Made by a program: the position numbers and the translations under genes
Shown: positions 59,612-64,000 of the stretch, piece by piece
Layout of the letters: each line of letters begins with the position of its first letter
How positions within the stretch are numbered: position 1 is the stretch's first letter
Source: Choanephora cucurbitarum
Lineage: Eukaryota; Mucoromycota; Mucoromycetes; Mucorales; Choanephoraceae
Reading direction: 5' to 3'
Assembly (NCBI GenBank): GCA_025331435.1
Contig: JAIWNI010000023.1
Coordinates: 248,001-312,000 of the forward strand
Length of the DNA: 64,000 nucleotides
Notes under the pieces: model-generated
What the model saw: the letters and a program-made list of their open reading frames with translations, nothing else
Database searches by the model: none
Told to the model about the DNA's origin: nothing

Positions 59612-61035
59612 TTATTTCAAAGCTGCATTATTTAATCGGATTCTTCTTTCGTTAATAGGTTCAATCCCGGCTAAACAATAGACAACCACCGAAAAGACAG
59701 CCACAGCAATTGCACCATACCACATTCGTTCATATGTATGTGACTGATCATACAGGACACCAGCAATATAGGCGCCTAGAAAGGAACCGATTTGATGACC
59801 AACAAACGTAATGGCCGATAAGGTACCAAGGTATTTCTGTCCAAATACCTGTCCAATAAACTGTGTTGTGGGTGGTACTGTTGAGAGAAAGACAAACTAT
59901 GTTCAAGATGAGTCAATGGCATTGGCCTATCAGAGAAACTTACACCGAAAAAGACAGAGAACACAATGACAGTGGTGATAGAGACAGGAAGAAAGACCAA
60001 GATGACCATCAGGACAGCACGGATAGCAAAGATGGCCATCAGGATATACTTGGGTTGAATCAGACTGGAGAGATAGCCAGATAACATGGTACCTATGGAA
60101 GAACATAAGCCAAAGATAGAGATCGTCCAAGAGGCCAAAGAGGGATCGATGCCATGGTCTTGTACAAAGGCAGGAAAATGAGTGGTCAGGAAGGCCACAT
60201 GAAATCCACAACTGGAGAATCCGAGTGAGATCAACAGGAAGGTAGGGTGAGTGAATGCTTCCTTCAGGGCTGTCTTGATATCAGGTGCAGAGATGTCTTC
60301 TATCGGTCTATCTTTCTCTTCATACGCTTCTGCATCTTTTTCCTTGAGTTCATTGGCAGGCTTGGGTGGAATGGACTGAAGGAAATAGGCCAATGGTGAA
60401 AATCCAATCATGATACTACCTATATATATGTGTGTGTTACCCTATTAGACAAAGCGTAGGAATAATTTCTGATTTTTTTTTTTACCCATCACAACAAAAC
60501 ACATTTTCCAACCGATATGGATCAACATGGCTCTGGCAATAGGCAAGAAAGTAGCCTGTCCAAGACTACCAAAACTAGAGACGATACCGAATGCAATGCT
60601 CTGATGTTTACTGTTCTGATGAAATCGTCTACCAACACTGGCCAAGACGTTTGGAAACGAATTGCCACCTGCACCAATACCGACAAACACACCCATACCC
60701 AAAACAAACAGGCCTTCAGATCCACCTGAACCGTAGAGAACAAAGCAACCGACGGCATACAGAAGACTGCCAAAGAAGATGACCTTGCCAAAGCCTAATT
60801 TCTGTTCGGCGCCAAAGACCAAAAAAGGTTGAGAGAAGCCCCATAAGAGCTGTAAGAGGGCAGCAGCGATTGAATAGCCAGATCGACTCATGCCTGTATC
60901 TTCTGTGACCGGTACCAAAAAGACACCAAATGTTTGCCGAATACCAAAGGAAACCCAAAGGATAATGGCGCCTGATACACAAGCCATCATAGGCGAATGG
61001 ATCAATCTTTGATTCAATGATTTGGTTTTTTCCAT
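59612..61035 (-). CDS. MFS transporter, monocarboxylate-transporter (SLC16-like) family
   Basis: Exons 61035-60486, 60419-59944 and 59896-59612; 436 aa with about twelve membrane helices. The first half opens with SGAIILWVSFGIRQTFGVFL (TM1, the G-x-F-GVF feature of MCTs). It continues with SRSGYSIAAALLQLLWGFSQ, the large GLFVLGMGVFVGIGAGGNSF and FGIVSSFGSLGQA. A charged cytoplasmic loop (KEKDAEAYEEKDRPIED) separates the halves, as in the family. The second half has LLISLGFSSCGFHVAFLTTHF, SIFGLCSSIGTMLSGYLSS and a C-terminal FVGHQIGSFLGAYIAGVLYD. Probably a proton-coupled carboxylate or related uptake carrier in the plasma membrane. Substrate unknown. Confidence 0.88.
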
Positions 61036-62229
61036 ATGAAAAAGAAAAAGAGAAAAGGGAAAAAAAAAGCGAAAAAAAAAAGAGTAGATTACCCTATTTA
61101 TACTGTGTTTTCTAAGATAGCTCAATCTAGGTGCTGTCTAGATGATGGCCCATCCTGTTTGTCTGATGGTCTACCGGTTAAAACTCGGACACGGATTCAT
61201 GAGATAATTCTTCAATTTCTGTTCTGGAACGCAAAAAAAAAATAGGGACAGAGGTCAAAATTCCTAAAATGGAAGGGGACATCTCTGTCCGTGTCTGTGA
61301 AATGAAAGACAGTTCCCTTTTGTACCACAAAAAATTGTTGAATTTGGTTCAACTTCATACTGCATGAAGGCTTTTCCACTTTCGAGCGTCATCAACCTGT
61401 CTTACTATGTTTACATTTTAAGTATTTATGTTACAAGAGACGGTTACAAAAACAAGAGAAAAGGAAACTATTTGGCTGGGAATAAAGCAGTAGTTATACC
61501 AGCATATTTTTTTTTGGAAAATTAAAGAAGTTGACTATCGCTCTTTCTTAACCATGCGATGAATTTTATTTTTTCACTCTTTCTTTGTATTTTTTTTTGT
61601 CTTTCCTCACAAAGACGTTTGATAATCCGACAAGGTAGGTAAGCAGATAGTCTTTCGTTTTTTAATTTATAACTGAATCTAGCGCATGTAGATTCCAATG
61701 CCGCGCTTTGTATCCTTGAAAGACCCATAAACCTTGAAGTTTTACAACTGTTTAAGGTAATTTATAAATAACAATATAATGTTCACTAAATTATATCAAC
61801 TTTAGTTATTTTAATGACTGTGTCATAAGACGATGCTGTAAGATAAAGTAAGCGGAATCTATCGTCTTTTTAAAGATAGTATTCTAATTTTGATGCATAT
61901 GGAGCCATATCCAACAGTGAGCAACATAAGTAAATTGTTTTTTTTTGTATATCTTGAGAATCATTGCTAACTTTAAAGTGTGTAGTCATCGCATATTCAT
62001 CACCTTTCTTCACTGTGCCTCCTGCTTTCCTGTCGTGGTCCTTAAGCATATCGTTGTAACATTCAACAACCTGAAGCTCTTGCACCCCACTGGGCTGCTA
62101 CTACCCTGCTCAATTACGGTTTAAACGTAACATAGAATAGTCACATATCAAAAGAGCGGTGTGCTAAGAGAATGTATTAGTTATCGAAGACGTTTCATTT
62201 TAGAGATCACAAAAGACTCAGTCAATGGA
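61036..62229. other. intergenic with a composite hairpin
   Basis: No supported gene. A long imperfect hairpin occupies 61246-61290: GGACAGAG and GTC on the left pair with GAC and CTCTGTCC on the right, with an inner TTCC/GGAA stem. Further short frames (61522-61728, 61870-62085, minus) have no motif and are not called. Confidence 0.4.
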
Positions 62230-64000
62230 GTGCCTTGACGAACAAAGGCCCTAATGAGAGTCCCAAATGGCCCTCAAGGTGGCAGCACATAGTAGGGCGG
62301 AAAGGTGTTGAGGAGACCTGTTCAGGAATCCAAGGACAGACACAATATGATCAGGCTGAAATTCTAGATAAGGATACTGAATGTAAAGTATGAACTTCCA
62401 TAAAGACAACTTCATAGGACATTCCACTAATAAGTGTATCGTCTCTAATGAAGCCGAGCAGGGAAAGGCAAGAAGCTTGAATGTTGGAACGGAAAAGGCC
62501 AATAGATATTGTGAGTGAACCTGGTTGTAAATTACCCTAAATCAGAGAGACCTGCATTTTGGAGCCATAGGAATGGACAAAAAAAAAAAGACTTCTAGTG
62601 GCAGAACAAAGGAAGAACCAGGAAAGAGACGCGCGGAATCTTAGGCTTGAAGTGTCAAACCAAAAACGGAGCAAAGACTAGTAGATTGACGAAAGGCGTA
62701 AAGTGGATGGGTTCAGGAAAGTCAGGGGGGGGTGAGTTAATATGGCATCTAAAAGACGAGGCGTCATTACTAACTCATTGGAGAGTAGGTCCCGACGCAG
62801 CTTTCCGCTCAAGTTGGGAAAAAGGGGGGGGGAGTGTGTCTATCGAGTGGAGAGGGCCGAAACAGTGTCTGCGAGTATCAACATGGAAGAAGTCTTTCTT
62901 CAACAGTATCCGAAGGCGTTTGGTGACAATTCAATGGTTATCAGGAATGGCAGAGAACCCAACGCTGATAGAAGTGTTACATGATTCAGAGATGCGAGAG
63001 GGAGGAAAACTTGTGTAGTAGTCAAAAAAATCTAGAGAGAGCATTCATAAAGTGAGCATAAATGAGATCACACGGTTTGCGAAAAGCCGGATCAGGAAAG
63101 GAGTTGCCCTCAAGAGAGCAGAGTCTGCCTATATGATACAGTAGGTGAATACCCGACAGTGGAGGCGGGAGTGGAAAAAGGGGGAACTTCTCGAGGCCAA
63201 CGAATAAAGAGGCTATCCTGTTGAATGTAAAGATCAAGAATTCCCAAACCTCCTTCAAATACTCGGTTGCATAACAAGTCATAACTGAAGATAGGCTTAA
63301 TATCGTGACTGACAAAGTGCCCAATCAGCGCCTTCATACCGCGGAAGAAGGGATTGAGGTAAGCCGATGACTCAGAGAACATGCCAGAGTCTGGACAGAA
63401 TAATGGAGTTAAGGACCACGGCTCGGCCTCGTAGGGACAAATTCCGTTGTTGAAATGCAGCACACAGTGATCGGGTGGCGTCTAGAAGAGTCTTCTCGAC
63501 AAGACGTCTTTGTGTTAAGGAGCTGATCAAAAGGGAAGCCGAGATAGTGAATTGTTTTCGATGAGGTTCGATCATGTCAACTGGAAATATTGTAAAATGT
63601 TTTGCCAAGGAGAGGGGGATGGTCTGCCGCTCAGGGAGACTACCTCTGTTTTTTTCGGTGTTAATCTTTGCATTGGAGACTTGACCATAGCTCAAAGGGT
63701 GATGTTGTAACCGAGTGGAGTCCTGCTCAGGAGAGAAACACACATACATCGTCAGCATACGCAAGGACGCGAAAGGGGAGGAGTGATCATGGGAAGGGAT
63801 AGGGTAGACGTCTCTGAGGCAGAATCAAACCTGTAGCCCATAAACGAAGGGTCAAGCAAGATATGCTGCTCCATTGCAAAGTTGAACAGGAGTGGGGAGA
63901 GAGGACGATAAACAACTTTTGAAAATAATCCTTAGAAATCAAACAATCCGATCAAAAAATCGTTCCAAATATTTCTATACACCATATTGAGTTTAAAGGC
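62230..64000 (-). mobile_element. degenerate non-LTR (LINE) retrotransposon, reverse transcriptase 3' part, runs off the window
   Basis: On the minus strand, from the window end downward, pieces of a LINE polymerase appear in order but in different frames. RPLSPLLFNFAMEQHILLD lies at about 63900 (the GDPLSPLLFN helix). LAYADDVCVFLS at about 63760-63730 is the YxDD catalytic box. SYGQVSNAKINTEK follows, then RRLVEKTLLDATRSLCAAFQ and SLRGRAVVLNSIILSRLWHV (the connection region). FEGGLGILDLYIQQDSLFIR comes next, and near 62500-62251 SASLETIHLLVECPMKLSLW is a zf-RVT-like end. Frameshifts near 63735 and 63395 and other stops break it, so this copy is dead. The element is in reverse orientation and its 5' part is outside the window. 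Confidence 0.8.

Noticed and set aside
62647..63018. Plus-strand frames of 123 and 80 codons near the window end
   Set aside because: They lie antisense to the minus-strand LINE reverse transcriptase remnant and have no motif.

Overview
The window looks like nuclear DNA of an early-diverging filamentous fungus, most likely Mucoromycota and probably Mucorales. It is AT-rich and gene-dense. Introns are mostly 50-85 nt with GT-AG ends. The recognisable proteins are typical fungal ones, together with features known from Mucorales: a WRKY-like zinc finger, a multi-TOG XMAP215 protein and a nuclear-encoded mitochondrial uS3. Gene models were built by hand-splicing. Where exons are listed, their lengths keep the frame through to a stop codon.

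Layout. 1.6-5.7 kb: SSK1 response regulator of the HOG stress pathway, carrying an N-terminal membrane segment and a decayed histidine-kinase module. 7.1-8.5 kb (-): seven-helix membrane protein. 10.0-10.8 kb (-): AP-1 sigma adaptin. 11.5-12.7 kb: two poorly resolved coding remnants. 13.3 kb: tRNA-Arg(ACG). 14.1-18.2 kb (-): SSD1, an RNase II-like RNA-binding protein. 18.9-26.6 kb is a mobile-element island: a Helitron RepHel gene with one in-frame stop, an A-tailed retroposon between perfect 14-bp direct repeats, a gypsy-type integrase fragment and a frameshifted F-box-like region.

26.8-31.3 kb is very compact: a CCCH/RWD protein convergent with a tandem minus-strand array (mitochondrial uS3, LSM7, F-box/LRR with a CaaX end, DAP1/PGRMC). 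33-39 kb: methyltransferase with an N-myristoylation signal, bZIP factor, small secreted 8-Cys protein, double GATA-like finger protein. 39.8-46.9 kb: a 2179-codon XMAP215/ch-TOG homologue in 12 exons. 47.6-50.2 kb: a second 8-Cys secreted protein and a polyQ WRKY-like factor. 52.2-61.0 kb: ribosomal proteins eL13 and eS27, two uncharacterised proteins, an ABHD13/Bem46 hydrolase, a GNAT acetyltransferase, a DDE-transposase-derived ORF and an MCT-like MFS transporter. 62.2 kb to the window end (-): a decayed LINE reverse transcriptase that runs off the edge.

The genes do not form one pathway. Most are housekeeping or regulatory loci. The observations most worth following are the SSK1/pseudo-kinase fusion, the WRKY-like protein, the paired 8-Cys proteins with a shared intron position, and the retroposon with intact target-site duplications.
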